NCBI GenBank assembly: GCA_016209885.1
Contig: JACQVF010000078.1
Coordinates: forward strand, 61,021 to 125,020
Source: Gemmatimonadota bacterium
GTDB taxonomy: Bacteria > Gemmatimonadota > Gemmatimonadetes > Longimicrobiales > Gaopeijiaceae
Direction: 5' to 3'
Length of the DNA: 64,000 nt
Below the pieces are notes generated by a model. That model ran no database searches, was not told the DNA's origin, and was given only the letters and a program-made list of their open reading frames with translations. Of this stretch, positions 47,643 to 56,465 are shown piece by piece. Made by a program: the position numbers and the translations under genes. The number at the start of each line of letters is the position of its first letter. The stretch's first letter is position 1.

Positions 47643-47739
47643 GGCCGTCTCCCGCGCGTGAAGGCGCAACGTGTGCCGCGGGGCCGTCTCTCGCTGCGGA
47701 CGCCGGCTGCGGGTCGCGGGGCCAGTATGGGAAGGCTAA

Positions 47740-47769
47740 CTTATACCCGTCGCCACCGGTAACCCACAA
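47740..47769 (-). promoter_or_regulatory. Predicted promoter for the IMPase-family gene
   Basis: On the minus strand TTGTGG (47769-47764), an 18-base spacer and TATAAG (47745-47740) form a -35/-10 pair about 95 bases before the gene. Confidence 0.45.
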
Positions 47770-47776
47770 GTTACGA

Positions 47777-47821
47777 GTGCTGGCAGGTCGCTGAAGGACT
47801 TGAGCGACCTGTTAGCAGCAC
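47777..47821. repeat. 45-base imperfect hairpin containing the dispersed GGTCGCTGAAG motif
   Basis: CAGGTCGCT (47784-47792) and AGCGACCTG (47803-47811) form a perfect 9-bp stem with a 10-base loop. The stem extends to GTGCTG/CAGCAC with a small bulge. It lies just upstream of mgtC and could act on either divergent transcript. Confidence 0.65.
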
Positions 47822-47838
47822 AGGGAGCGCGCGAGCTC

Positions 47839-48546
47839 ATGCCCAGCTGGCTGGACACCGCCGCCGATTTCCTGAGGGGCCTCGAGCCCCTGCGCCTCGA
47901 CCTCCTCGGGCGGCTGCTTCTCGCCGCCTTCCTGGGCGGAGCCGTGGGGGTCGAGCGCGAGGTGCAGGCCAAGCCGGCCGGCCTCCGCACCAACATGCTG
48001 ATCTGCCTGGGTGCCGCGCTGCTCACCGAGATCTCCATCGGGATCGCGCGTTTCGCCCGCCCCGCTGCCAACCCCGATCCCGCTCGGCTCGCTGCCCAGA
48101 TCGTCTCGGGGATCGGCTTCCTGGGCGCCGGGACGATCATCCAGGCGCGTGGTCACGTGACCGGGCTGACCACTGCGGCTACCCTCTGGGTCGTCGCGGC
48201 CATCGGCATCGCGGTTGGCGCGCACGCGTACGTGGAAGCGCTCGGGACGACAGCCCTGGTTCTCATCGCCCTCATTCCCCTGGCGTACGTGGAGTCTCAC
48301 CTGGTGCGCCAGCGCCAGGTGCGCATGATCCGCTTCACGCTGGCTGATGACCCGCTCATCCTCGGACGCATCGAGGAGCGGCTGCAGGAGGCGGGGCTGC
48401 GAGTCAGGTGCCACGAGGTGGAGCGGAGGCCTGAGGCCGCCCTCATGGTCGCCGTGTTTGAGAGCGTCGGCCCCGAGGAGCGCGTTCAGGCGCTGTTCCC
48501 GGCGCTGCTGCGGGCCGAGGGCGTGCGCGCTGTAGCCATCGACTAG
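47839..48546 (+). CDS. MgtC/SapB-family membrane protein
   Basis: The 235-residue protein has four to five membrane helices and the MgtC signature series GGAVGVEREVQAKPAGLRTNML, IVSGIGFLGAGTI and GLTTAATLWVVAAIG, then a C-terminal ACT-like domain (about 165-235). MgtC proteins inhibit the F1Fo ATP synthase or support growth in low magnesium. An in-frame TTG at 47800 falls inside the hairpin, so ATG 47839 (AGGGAG upstream) is preferred. Confidence 0.88.
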   Translation: MPSWLDTAADFLRGLEPLRLDLLGRLLLAAFLGGAVGVEREVQAKPAGLRTNMLICLGAALLTEISIGIARFARPAANPDPARLAAQIVSGIGFLGAGTIIQARGHVTGLTTAATLWVVAAIGIAVGAHAYVEALGTTALVLIALIPLAYVESHLVRQRQVRMIRFTLADDPLILGRIEERLQEAGLRVRCHEVERRPEAALMVAVFESVGPEERVQALFPALLRAEGVRAVAID

Positions 48547-48736
48547 CCTGGGCATCGGGGCACCGAGCTCGGGGTGCTGGAACCCCGGCATGGTTCATCA
48601 CTCGGCCGGTCCTTATGTTATACCAGTTGTGATACAAACCGGGCCGCGTCCCCGGTGCGCCGCTGCCGGGCTTCAGAACGCGGCGTTGTCTCACCATGGC
48701 CCTCAGGTGGCGCTTGTCGGCAGGAAAGGGAGGCCG

Positions 48737-49855
48737 ATGCACGAGATTTTCAAGGCTGCGATCGAGCGAGGCGCCAGCGACCTCCATATCAAGGCTGGCG
48801 ACGTCATCCGCGCGCGGATCCACGGATCGCTGCAGCCGATCACCCAGCAGAAGCTGACGGAGGAGCAGGTCAGGCAACTGGCGCTGCGGCTGATCCCTCA
48901 TGAGCGCGATCGTCAGCGCATTGACGAGCTCCTGGACTACGACTGCTCCTGGGGCCTCCCTGGGCTCGGCCGCTTCCGCGTGAACATCCTGCGGCAGCGC
49001 GGCTCATTCATGATCGTGATGCGTGTCATCCCCATCGAGATCCCGGCGTTCGAGGATCTGGGGCTGCCGCCCGTCCTCAGCAAGATCGCCGAGAACGAGC
49101 GGGGGATGATCCTGGTCACGGGAGTGACCGGCTCCGGGAAGAGCTCGACCATGGCTGCGATGATCGGATACATCAACGCCAGGATGAACAAGCACGTGGT
49201 GACTCTGGAGAACCCCATCGAGTTCCTGCACCGCGACGTCCGGAGTTCCGTCACGCAGCGCGACATAGGCACGGACACCAACTCGTTCATGACCGGGTTG
49301 CGGGCCGCGCTGCGCCAGGATCCTGACGTGATCCTGATCGGCGAGATGCGCGATACGGAGACCATCGACACCGCGCTCAAGGCCGCGGAGACGGGCCACC
49401 TGGTCATCTCCACGGTGCACACGACGAACGCGGTGCAAACGATCTCGCGCCTGATCTCGGTGTTCCCGCCCGAGGAGCAGGGGATGGTGCGCATCCGCCT
49501 CTCCGAGTCGGCGCAGGCCGTCATCAGCCAGCGGCTCCTGGCACGCAGGGACGGGAAGGGCCGCGCCGTGGCGTGCGAGGTCATGGTGGTGACCAGCACG
49601 ATCCGTGACTGCATCAAGGACCCGGCGCGCACCGACGAGATCTACGACCTGATCGAGGAGGGGAAGGATCAGTACGGCTCCCAGTCTTTTGATCAGCACC
49701 TCATGGAGTTGGTGAACCGGGGGCTCGTGGACTTCGAGGTCGCGAAGGCCGCGGCGAACAAGCCGAGCGACTTCGAGCTGAAGATGCACACGCTGGGCGG
49801 CCGGTCCTCCGGCGCACAGGCGATGAGCGGCGTCACCGGCATGTTCGGGTCGTGA
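48737..49855 (+). CDS. pilT: Type IV pilus retraction ATPase PilT
   Basis: The 372-residue hexameric secretion-type ATPase has an N-terminal PAS-like domain (1-100), Walker A GVTGSGKSST, an Asp box, Walker B LIGEMRD and the His box HTTNA, followed by the AIRNLI-region equivalent. It powers pilus retraction and twitching. GGGAGG 3-4 bases before ATG 48737 selects the start. No other pilus genes are adjacent. The gap 48547-48736 has an AT-richer stretch (48610-48640) that may hold its promoter. Confidence 0.95.
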   Translation: MHEIFKAAIERGASDLHIKAGDVIRARIHGSLQPITQQKLTEEQVRQLALRLIPHERDRQRIDELLDYDCSWGLPGLGRFRVNILRQRGSFMIVMRVIPIEIPAFEDLGLPPVLSKIAENERGMILVTGVTGSGKSSTMAAMIGYINARMNKHVVTLENPIEFLHRDVRSSVTQRDIGTDTNSFMTGLRAALRQDPDVILIGEMRDTETIDTALKAAETGHLVISTVHTTNAVQTISRLISVFPPEEQGMVRIRLSESAQAVISQRLLARRDGKGRAVACEVMVVTSTIRDCIKDPARTDEIYDLIEEGKDQYGSQSFDQHLMELVNRGLVDFEVAKAAANKPSDFELKMHTLGGRSSGAQAMSGVTGMFGS

Positions 49856-49866
49856 TGAGCCAGGCC

Positions 49867-49947
49867 GCGATTCGTGATTCGAGGCACGCGAATCCGTGAT
49901 CCTTGGTTGTCAGCGAATCGCGAATCGCGAATTTCCAGTCGCGAATG
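49867..49947. repeat. Heptameric repeat cluster between pilT and the DapA-family gene
   Basis: Degenerate 7-bp units (GCGATTC, GTGATTC, GCGAATC, CGTGATC, then GCGAATC three times and GCGAATG) occupy most of the 110-base gap. Confidence 0.85.
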
Positions 49948-49965
49948 TGAGAGGAGGAGGATGAG

Positions 49966-50871
49966 GTGATCGACCTGAGCGGAGTGCTGATCCCCGTGAC
50001 GACGCCGTTCGACCCGGTGACGGGCGAGGTGGATGCGGTCGCGCTACGGGCGAACCTGCGGCGCTGGCTGCGCGAGCCGCTACGCGGGGTGGTAACGAGT
50101 GGGTCGACGGGCGAGTCCGTGCTCCTGGACGACGACGAGCGCGTGCGGCTCGTCGAGCTGGCCCGGGAGGTGGTCGACGCGGATCGGCTGCTCGTGGCGG
50201 GGACCGGCCTCGAGGCCACTCGTGCCACCGTCCGCCTGTGTCGCCGGGCTGCGGCGGCGGGAGCGGATGCGGTGCTCGTGCAGCCCCCGGCCTATTACCG
50301 GGGCGACATGACACCAGCGGCGCTGCGCGACCACTACCGCGCGGTGGCGGACGAGTCGCCCGTCCCCGTGATCCTCTACCAGGTGCCCACGCGCCTGAGC
50401 ACCATCGAGTTCGCCACGGGACTGGTGGTCGAGCTTTCCAACCATCCGAACATCGTGGGGATCAAGGATTCCCGCGGCGACCTGGCGGTCACGGGCGAGC
50501 TGGCCGCGCAGACGCGTCCAGGCTTCCAGGTGCTCATGGGGAGCGGCGCCCGCTTCTACGGCGCGCTCGAGGTGGGGGCCGCGGGCGGGATCCTGGCGGT
50601 CGGGCTCCTGGCGGCCGCGGAGTGCGCCGCGATCTGGGAGGCGCAGCGAGAGGGGCGGGGCACGGAAGCCGGTGCACTCCAGGAGCGGGTGGCGCCCGTA
50701 CACCAGCGCATCGTTGCCGACCTCGGCGTGCCCGGGATCAAGGCGGCCATGGACCTGTTGGGCTTTGCCGGCGGCCTTCCCCGGCCGCCCTTGACGCCTG
50801 CCAGCGAGCGCGTACGCCAGGAGATCGAGCGCATGTTGGACGACGCGGGCTTGCTGGTGGCGCGCGCGTAG
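49966..50871 (+). CDS. DapA-family (DHDPS/NAL/HOGA-like) lyase
   Basis: The 301-residue TIM barrel has the Schiff-base lysine K167 in GIKDSRGD and the catalytic Tyr Y138 in YQVP. The substrate loop is GSTGE (46-50), where DapA normally has GTTGE. The superfamily includes dihydrodipicolinate synthase, N-acetylneuraminate lyase and 4-hydroxy-2-oxoglutarate aldolase. The altered loop and lack of lysine genes nearby argue for caution; HOGA-type or DHDPS are both possible. Start GTG 49966 follows GAGGAGGAGG. Confidence 0.82.
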   Translation: MIDLSGVLIPVTTPFDPVTGEVDAVALRANLRRWLREPLRGVVTSGSTGESVLLDDDERVRLVELAREVVDADRLLVAGTGLEATRATVRLCRRAAAAGADAVLVQPPAYYRGDMTPAALRDHYRAVADESPVPVILYQVPTRLSTIEFATGLVVELSNHPNIVGIKDSRGDLAVTGELAAQTRPGFQVLMGSGARFYGALEVGAAGGILAVGLLAAAECAAIWEAQREGRGTEAGALQERVAPVHQRIVADLGVPGIKAAMDLLGFAGGLPRPPLTPASERVRQEIERMLDDAGLLVARA

Positions 50872-51056
50872 CGCTCACTCCGGAAGACCTTGTCCACGCC
50901 CAGGCGCGGCGCACGATCCGCTATTTTCGTGCGCCGCACCCGCTGTTGTTTCGGTTCTCCTCTGCGATTCCACGGCGGCGTGGACCCGGGCTCCACGCCG
51001 CCGCGCCGCGAGCTCCGACCGCGGGCACTGAGGCCCGGCGGGCCAGCGGGTGCAAG

Positions 51057-52115
51057 TCACGGGCTCGAGGTGGGCGCGATCGGCGGCGCGGGCTCCGGAC
51101 GTGCCTCTCGCTGCGACACGATCTCTACGAGCGCTTCCACCACGCGTGTGTCCCACCAGCCGCTCTGCACGCCCTCGCGGAGGATGGCGACGCACTTCTC
51201 GCGCCCGAACGCCGGCTTATAGGGCCGTCGCGACTGGAGTGCGTCGTAGACGTCCACCACGGCCATGATCCGGGCCGAGAGCGGGATTTGGTCGCCCGCC
51301 AGGCCGTCGGGATAGCCGGAGCCGTTCACCCGCTCGTGGTGCCAGCGGATGATGGGGAGCGCGCCGCGGAGCGAGCGGAGGGGCCGGCAGATCTCCACTC
51401 CTTTCAGCGTGTGCTTCTTCATCAGCTTCCACTCTTCGTCGTTCAGCGGCCCCGGCTTGTTCAGGATCGCGTCCGGGATCGCGATCTTACCGATATCGTG
51501 GAGCACGCTGGCCTTCTCGATGGCATCGAGCTCGTCGGCCGGCAGGCCGAGGCGGCGGCCCAGCTCGCCGGCCAGCCCGGTGACCCGCACCGTATGGGCG
51601 TCCGTCCCCGCATCTTTCGCCTTGATGGCCCGCGCCAGCGCGAAGATGATGTTCTCGGCGCTCTCCAGCTCGTCCGTGAGGCGCTTCAACTTCAATGCCG
51701 CGCGTACCCGGGCGCGGACCTCCGCCTGGTCGAAAGGCTTCGAGATGAAGTGGTCGGCGCCCGCCTCGATGCTGTGGATCTTGTCCGCCTGATCCGTGAG
51801 CGCTGTGATCATGATGACGGGGATGAGCCGGGTGTGCGGCTGCGCTTTGAGTCGGCGCGCCACCTCGAAGCCGTCGATCCCGGGCATCATGGCGTCCAGC
51901 AGGATCACGTCGGGTGGCAGGCGCTCCACGTACTCCAATGCCTCCTGGCCATTCCTCGCCTGCACGACGATGTAGCCATCCTGGCGGAGCTGGTGGTCGA
52001 GCAGCTCGCGGGTGTGCTCGCTGTCGTCCACGACCAGGATGACCGCGCCCTCGGGGGGGTCGCGGCGCCGCGGCGTCGCGGCCGCCTCCGCGCCTGCGGG
52101 GTTCGGCTGGCTCAT
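51057..52115 (-). CDS. Response regulator with HD-GYP c-di-GMP phosphodiesterase domain (RpfG-like)
   Basis: The 352-residue protein has an N-terminal receiver domain with acidic pair D30-D31, phospho-acceptor D74 (ILLDAMMPG) and K126. An HD-GYP domain follows with HD (H206-D207 in LHDIGK), HHERVNGSGYPDGL (259-272) and downstream metal ligands. It should hydrolyse c-di-GMP when phosphorylated. No sensor kinase is adjacent. The gene is divergent from purA; 185 bases without features separate it from the lyase gene. Confidence 0.92.
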   Translation of the reverse strand: MSQPNPAGAEAAATPRRRDPPEGAVILVVDDSEHTRELLDHQLRQDGYIVVQARNGQEALEYVERLPPDVILLDAMMPGIDGFEVARRLKAQPHTRLIPVIMITALTDQADKIHSIEAGADHFISKPFDQAEVRARVRAALKLKRLTDELESAENIIFALARAIKAKDAGTDAHTVRVTGLAGELGRRLGLPADELDAIEKASVLHDIGKIAIPDAILNKPGPLNDEEWKLMKKHTLKGVEICRPLRSLRGALPIIRWHHERVNGSGYPDGLAGDQIPLSARIMAVVDVYDALQSRRPYKPAFGREKCVAILREGVQSGWWDTRVVEALVEIVSQREARPEPAPPIAPTSSP

Positions 52116-52360
52116 CTTGGCTTAATTGGCTGAAGCGGGTATCCCCTCGGTGCCGTGTCGGTCGGGCGCGAAGAATGGCGCGACGCGGGCGTCGTCGCAC
52201 CTGGTCGAGATTCGTGCGTCAAAGCCTTCAACATACCAGACCCGCGAGAGTGCGGGCAACCCGCGGCGCCTTCCCTTCCGGCTGCAGCGGTTTCGCAAGC
52301 TCCTACCGAGTTCCCACCGTTCCCACCGTTCGTAACCGCCTAAACCGCCTAACGGTGCGC
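52116..52360. repeat. Divergent intergenic region with 9-bp tandem repeats
   Basis: No gene is seen here. At 52310-52352 consecutive 9-bp units run GTTCCCACC twice, then GTTCGTAAC, CGCCTAAAC and CGCCTAACG, ending just upstream of the purA promoter -35 box. Confidence 0.7.
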
Positions 52361-52389
52361 TTGACAGGGCGCCGAACCGCGTCTAGCTT
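52361..52389 (+). promoter_or_regulatory. Predicted purA promoter
   Basis: A consensus TTGACA (52361-52366), a 17-base spacer and TAGCTT (52384-52389). The start would be near 52396, 106 bases before purA and about 18 bases before a strong terminator hairpin. Confidence 0.65.
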
Positions 52390-52413
52390 GCACCAAAGGA
52401 TCGACGAATCGTG

Positions 52414-52446
52414 AAGCCCATCCCCCGAGGGGGGACGGGCTTTTTT
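52414..52446 (+). terminator. Intrinsic terminator in the purA leader
   Basis: AAGCCC-A-TCCCCC pairs with GGGGGA-C-GGGCTT (13 pairs, one mismatch, 3-base loop) and runs straight into TTTTTT. It lies between the purA promoter and the purA start, with no upstream co-directional gene nearer than 50871. It may be an attenuator or end a very short RNA. Confidence 0.8.
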
Positions 52447-52501
52447 CTCGCCCGGCCGACGCGGCCCAGCGGCTGTGCGGCCGGTATCGTGAGCGAAGCC
52501 C

Positions 52502-53794
52502 ATGGGATCGCAGCGCTGTACCGTCGTAGTCGGGTGCCAGTGGGGGGATGAGGGCAAGGGCAAGGTTGTCGACGTGCTGGCCGAGTCCGTCGACATCGTA
52601 GCCCGCTACCAGGGCGGTGCGAACGCCGGTCACACCGTTCACGTGGGGGATGAGGAGTTCGTCCTCCACCAGATTCCCGCGGGCATCCTGCATCCGCAGA
52701 GGCGGTGCCTCCTGGGGAACGGAGTCGTCCTGGATCTGGAGTACTTCTTCGAGGAGTACGACGCCCTGGTGCGCCGCGGCGTCGACCTCGAAGGACGGAT
52801 CGGCGTCAGCCAGCGGGCGCATCTGCTCTTGCCGTATCACCGGCTACTTGATCGCGTCTCGGAGGAGGATCGCGCCGGCGGCCCCATCGGGACCACCGGC
52901 CGCGGCATCGGGCCGGCGTACGAGGACAAGGTGGGGCGGCGCGGGATTCGCGTGGCGGATCTGGCGGACAGACGCCGCACCAGCGAACTGCTGGATGGCG
53001 CGCTCGAGCGCGTCGACCGCCAGCTTCGCGACGGCCACCTGCGCGAGCCCCTCGAGCGCGTGCGCGTCCGCGACCAGGTGCTTGCCCTGCGGGAGCGCAT
53101 CCTCCCTCTGGCCGTCGACACCGGGCTCGAGATCGTGGAGGCCCTGGCGTGCGGGAGGCGCGTGCTCCTCGAGGGCGCTCAGGGCACGGCGCTCGACCTG
53201 GATCACGGGACCTACCCGTTCGTGACCTCGTCGAACACGACGGCGGCGGCAGCGGCGACCGGCGTGGGCATCGGTCCTACGTTCGTCGATGCGGTGGTGG
53301 GCGTGGTGAAGGCATACACGACCCGGGTCGGTCACGGTCCGCTTCCCACCGAGTTCGAGGCCGAGCTTGGTGACCGCGTGCGCGAGCTGGGAAGCGAGTA
53401 TGGTGCCACCACCGGCCGCCCGCGCCGCTGCGGATGGTTCGATGCCGTGGTCGCTCGCTACGCGGCGCGGGTGAACGGGCTCACCGGCCTGGCGGTCACG
53501 AAGCTCGACGTGCTCGACACGCTTCCCGAGATCCGGATCGCGACCGCGTATCGGACCGGGGAAGAGCGCTGTACCGAGTTTCCCGCGAACACCACCTCCC
53601 TGGCGGACGTGGAACCCGTGTACGAGACGCTGCCAGGGTGGCTCACGCCCCTCGGCGGTGCACGCCAGCTGGAGGAGCTGCCGCCCGCCGCCCGCCGCTA
53701 CCTCGCCCGCATCGAGGAGGCTACGAGCGCGCCGATCCGCATGATCTCCGTCGGGACGCGCCGGGAACAGGTCATCTTCACGAAGTTGCAGTGA
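52502..53794 (+). CDS. purA: Adenylosuccinate synthetase
   Basis: The 430-residue enzyme makes adenylosuccinate from IMP, Asp and GTP, the first committed step to AMP. Family motifs are GCQWGDEGKGKVVD (P-loop equivalent), GGANAGHTV, GTTGRGIGPAYEDK, TTGRPRRCGWFD and a C-terminal TKLDVLD GTP-site block. The ATG lies within GAAGCCCATGGG, a partial copy of the 5' arm of the leader terminator. Confidence 0.96.
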   Translation: MGSQRCTVVVGCQWGDEGKGKVVDVLAESVDIVARYQGGANAGHTVHVGDEEFVLHQIPAGILHPQRRCLLGNGVVLDLEYFFEEYDALVRRGVDLEGRIGVSQRAHLLLPYHRLLDRVSEEDRAGGPIGTTGRGIGPAYEDKVGRRGIRVADLADRRRTSELLDGALERVDRQLRDGHLREPLERVRVRDQVLALRERILPLAVDTGLEIVEALACGRRVLLEGAQGTALDLDHGTYPFVTSSNTTAAAAATGVGIGPTFVDAVVGVVKAYTTRVGHGPLPTEFEAELGDRVRELGSEYGATTGRPRRCGWFDAVVARYAARVNGLTGLAVTKLDVLDTLPEIRIATAYRTGEERCTEFPANTTSLADVEPVYETLPGWLTPLGGARQLEELPPAARRYLARIEEATSAPIRMISVGTRREQVIFTKLQ

Positions 53795-53909
53795 ATCGGC
53801 CGGATCACGCCGAGCTGCCGCGCCGCTCTCGCCCTGGGGAGGAGCGGTGGGAGGTGGTCCAGAGGCGGGCGGACATGGCGAGACGTGGAAAAACGTGGGG
53901 AGGGCGGGC

Positions 53910-53938
53910 TTGAGCCGAGGGCTGGGCCGTGGTAACCT
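53910..53938 (+). promoter_or_regulatory. Predicted promoter for the ffh-rpsP operon
   Basis: TTGAGC (53910-53915), a 17-base spacer and TAACCT (53933-53938) precede ffh by about 80 bases. The leader is GC-rich, with the palindrome GCCCGGGC repeated. Confidence 0.45.
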
Positions 53939-54024
53939 AATAAGCTTTGTTCTCCACGGCCCGGGCCCATGCTGGCCCGGGCGTCCTTGTTCGCCGGGCC
54001 CGCCGCGGCGACGACGAGCGACGC

Positions 54025-55344
54025 GTGTTCGATGAGCTGAGCCAGAAGCTCGACCATGTGCTGAGCCGCTTCCGGCAGCGTGGGCTCCTCACCGAGCCCA
54101 TGATCCGGGACGGGCTCCGGGAGATCCGTCGGATCCTTCTGGAGGCGGACGTGAATTATGCGCTCGCCCGCGAGTTCCTCGGTCGCGTGGAGCAGCGCGC
54201 GCTGGGCCAGCGTGTTCTGAAGTCGGTGTCGCCGGGCCAGCAGATCGTAAAGGTCGTGCACGCCGAGCTGGCCGCGCTCCTGGGTGAAGGCCCCTCGCAG
54301 CTCGCATGGGCGCGGACGCCACCCACCGTTATGCTCGTGGTCGGGCTGCAGGGCTCGGGGAAGACAACGACGGTCGCGAAGCTGGCGAAGCGGCTGCGTC
54401 GCGAAGGTCGCAGGCCCCTGCTCGTGGCGTGCGATCCCTATCGCCCGGCCGCAGTGGAGCAGCTCGTAACGCTCGGCGAGCGCATCGGCGTGTCCGTCCA
54501 CCCAGGACCGACTGGCGTGCGCCAGACGGATGGCGACGTGGTGGGGCTGGCGGCGGCGGCGCTGGAGCGGGCGCGGCGCGAGCATCTGGACGTGCTGGTG
54601 GTGGACACGGCGGGCCGCCTGCAGATCGATGAGCCGATGATGGACGAGCTTCGCCGGCTGCGGGCGAAGCTCGGGCCCACGGAGATTCTCCTGGTGGTGG
54701 ATGCGATGATCGGCCAGGAGGCGGTGAGCGTCGCTCGGGGCTTCGACCAGGCCCTCGGCCTCACGGGCGTCATCCTCACGAAGCTCGACGGAGATGCCCG
54801 GGGAGGGGCGGCGCTCTCGATTCACGGGGTAACGGGCAAGCCCATCAAGTTCGTGGGCGTGGGCGAGCAGCTCGACGATCTGGAGCCGTGCGACCCCTAC
54901 CGCCTGGCGGGGCGCATCCTTCAGATGGGCGACGTGGTGGGGCTGGTCGAGCGAGCCGAGCGCACGGTCGAGCAGGAGGAGCGGGAGCGCCTCGAGCGCA
55001 AGGTAGTCCGCGAGGGGCGCTTCGATCTCGAGGACTTCCTCGCCGCGCTGCGGCAGCTCCAACGCATGGGGCCGCTCGAGCAGCTGCTCAAGCTGGTCCC
55101 CGGCGTCAACCAGAAGCTGGTCGGGCAGGTGGGCCTCGAGCCGAAACGCATCAAGCACGTGGAGGCGATCGTCCTGTCCATGACCCCGGAGGAGCGGCGG
55201 CGTCCGGAGATCCTGAATGCGTCGCGGCGCGCACGCATCGCCCGGGGCAGCGGCCGGCCCGTGTCCGAAATCAATCGGCTGCTCAAGCAGTTCCGAGAGA
55301 TGGAGAAGATGCTCAAGCGCATGCGGGGGTTGGCCCGCGGCTGA
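54025..55344 (+). CDS. ffh: Signal recognition particle protein Ffh (SRP54)
   Basis: The protein is 439 residues from GTG 54025, starting at the N-domain (FDELSQKLDHVLSRF). G-domain motifs are GLQGSGKTTT, DTAGR, TKLDGDARGG and VGVGEQLDDLEP. The M domain from about 300 includes the RNA-binding helix block GRPVSEINRLLKQF. It binds 4.5S RNA and signal peptides and targets them to FtsY. It heads the translation cluster ffh-rpsP-rimM-trmD-rplS. No 4.5S RNA gene is recognisable in the window. Confidence 0.95.
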   Translation: MFDELSQKLDHVLSRFRQRGLLTEPMIRDGLREIRRILLEADVNYALAREFLGRVEQRALGQRVLKSVSPGQQIVKVVHAELAALLGEGPSQLAWARTPPTVMLVVGLQGSGKTTTVAKLAKRLRREGRRPLLVACDPYRPAAVEQLVTLGERIGVSVHPGPTGVRQTDGDVVGLAAAALERARREHLDVLVVDTAGRLQIDEPMMDELRRLRAKLGPTEILLVVDAMIGQEAVSVARGFDQALGLTGVILTKLDGDARGGAALSIHGVTGKPIKFVGVGEQLDDLEPCDPYRLAGRILQMGDVVGLVERAERTVEQEERERLERKVVREGRFDLEDFLAALRQLQRMGPLEQLLKLVPGVNQKLVGQVGLEPKRIKHVEAIVLSMTPEERRRPEILNASRRARIARGSGRPVSEINRLLKQFREMEKMLKRMRGLARG

Positions 55345-55417
55345 CCCCTGAGAAACCGGGTTGCCGGGCAGGCGGCGGGCCTGCTCGTACCCGGACTTCT
55401 ACGAAGGAGATCGCGAT

Positions 55418-55900
55418 ATGGCGGTACGGATTCGACTCCGGCGCATGGGCCGGAAGAAGCAGCCCCACTACCGGATCGTGGTGGCCGACGCGGCGAGTCC
55501 GCGCGAGGGCCGGGTCGTCGAGACGATCGGGTACTACCGGCCCCTCGGACGCCCGGCTCGGCTGGTCGTGAACCTCGAGCGGGTGGACCACTGGCTCCGC
55601 CAGGGCGCGTCGCTGTCCACCACCGTCGAGTCGCTCCTCAAGAAGGCGCGGAAGGGTGGCGACAAGGCCGTGGCCGTCGGCGAGCCCGAGCAGGCCGCGC
55701 GGACGACCGCGGGCGCCGGCACGCGGCCGCGCGCCCGGAAGCGGGGGACGACCGCGGCGGAGGTGGCGCCGGAGGCTCTGCCCGGGCCAGAAGGCCGCGA
55801 AGGCCCGGGAGGCCCCGAAGGCCCCGAGGGCTCGGTGGGAGGCGTCGCCGCCCGCGAGGCGGCCGGGAACGAGCCGTCCGAAGGCGCCGCCGGCAGCTAG
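55418..55900 (+). CDS. rpsP: Ribosomal protein bS16 with a long C-terminal extension
   Basis: Residues 1-80 are a normal bS16 (MAVRIRLRRMGRKKQPHYR..). The usual protein ends there, but this one has 160 residues. Residues about 85-160 are low complexity: a basic Ala/Arg patch (RPRARKRG), then an acidic Gly/Pro/Glu stretch (GPEGREGPGGPEGPEG) and an Ala-rich end. AAGGAG seven bases before ATG 55418 supports the start. The extension is likely disordered and exposed on the small subunit. Confidence 0.93.
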   Translation: MAVRIRLRRMGRKKQPHYRIVVADAASPREGRVVETIGYYRPLGRPARLVVNLERVDHWLRQGASLSTTVESLLKKARKGGDKAVAVGEPEQAARTTAGAGTRPRARKRGTTAAEVAPEALPGPEGREGPGGPEGPEGSVGGVAAREAAGNEPSEGAAGS

Positions 55901-55922
55901 CCGGCCGCCCGGGACGAGCGGC

Positions 55923-56465
55923 ATGGCTCGCCCGAATCCGCCCTTCCTGGCCGTCGGCTACGTGGAGAAGCCGCACGGCACGAAGGGGGAGCTCCGCGTG
56001 CGGCTCCTGTCCGACCGGGTGCACGTCTATTTCGCCGAGGGCGCCCGCGTGCGGATCGCGGGGCCGGGCGGCGAGCTTCCCGACGGGGATTATCCGCCCA
56101 CAGAGGTGGAGCGCGCCCGACCTTTCCAGCGGGGCCTGCTCGTCAAGCTCGATGTGCTGCATGACCGGAGCGCGGCAGAGGCGGTTCGCCAGCGCTACCT
56201 GCTGGTCCCCTTCGAGGAAGTCGAGCCGCTGGAGGAGGGGGAGCTCTTCTATCACCAGCTCTTGGGGCTCACCGCTGTCACCCCGACGGGTGAAGCGCTG
56301 GGCGTGGTGTCGGAGATCTACGAGCTGGCGTCGTCGCACCTCCTGGAGGTCCGTGGCTCGGAGCGCACCCACCTCATCCCGCTGGTGGGCGCCATCGTGA
56401 AGGCGGTTGACTTGGACGCGGACCGGATCGTCCTGGATCCGCCACCCGGCCTCCTCGAGCTGTAG
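55923..56465 (+). CDS. rimM: 16S rRNA processing protein RimM
   Basis: The 180-residue 30S maturation factor has a beta-barrel RimM N-domain (AVGYVEKPHGTKGELRV) and a C-terminal PRC-barrel (YHQLLGLTAVTPTGEALGVV..HLIPLVGAIVKAVDLD). RimM binds uS19 and helps assemble the 30S head. It lies 22 bases after rpsP in the standard order. Confidence 0.95.
   Translation: MARPNPPFLAVGYVEKPHGTKGELRVRLLSDRVHVYFAEGARVRIAGPGGELPDGDYPPTEVERARPFQRGLLVKLDVLHDRSAAEAVRQRYLLVPFEEVEPLEEGELFYHQLLGLTAVTPTGEALGVVSEIYELASSHLLEVRGSERTHLIPLVGAIVKAVDLDADRIVLDPPPGLLEL

Noticed and set aside
47800..47838. In-frame TTG as the mgtC start
   Set aside because: It lies inside a 45-base hairpin and lacks a ribosome binding site; ATG 47839 with AGGGAG upstream fits the family length.
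53955..54024. GC-palindromic ffh leader considered as a 4.5S RNA gene
   Set aside because: It lacks the conserved SRP RNA apical sequence (GGAAG..AGCAG type); only simple GCCCGGGC palindromes are present.
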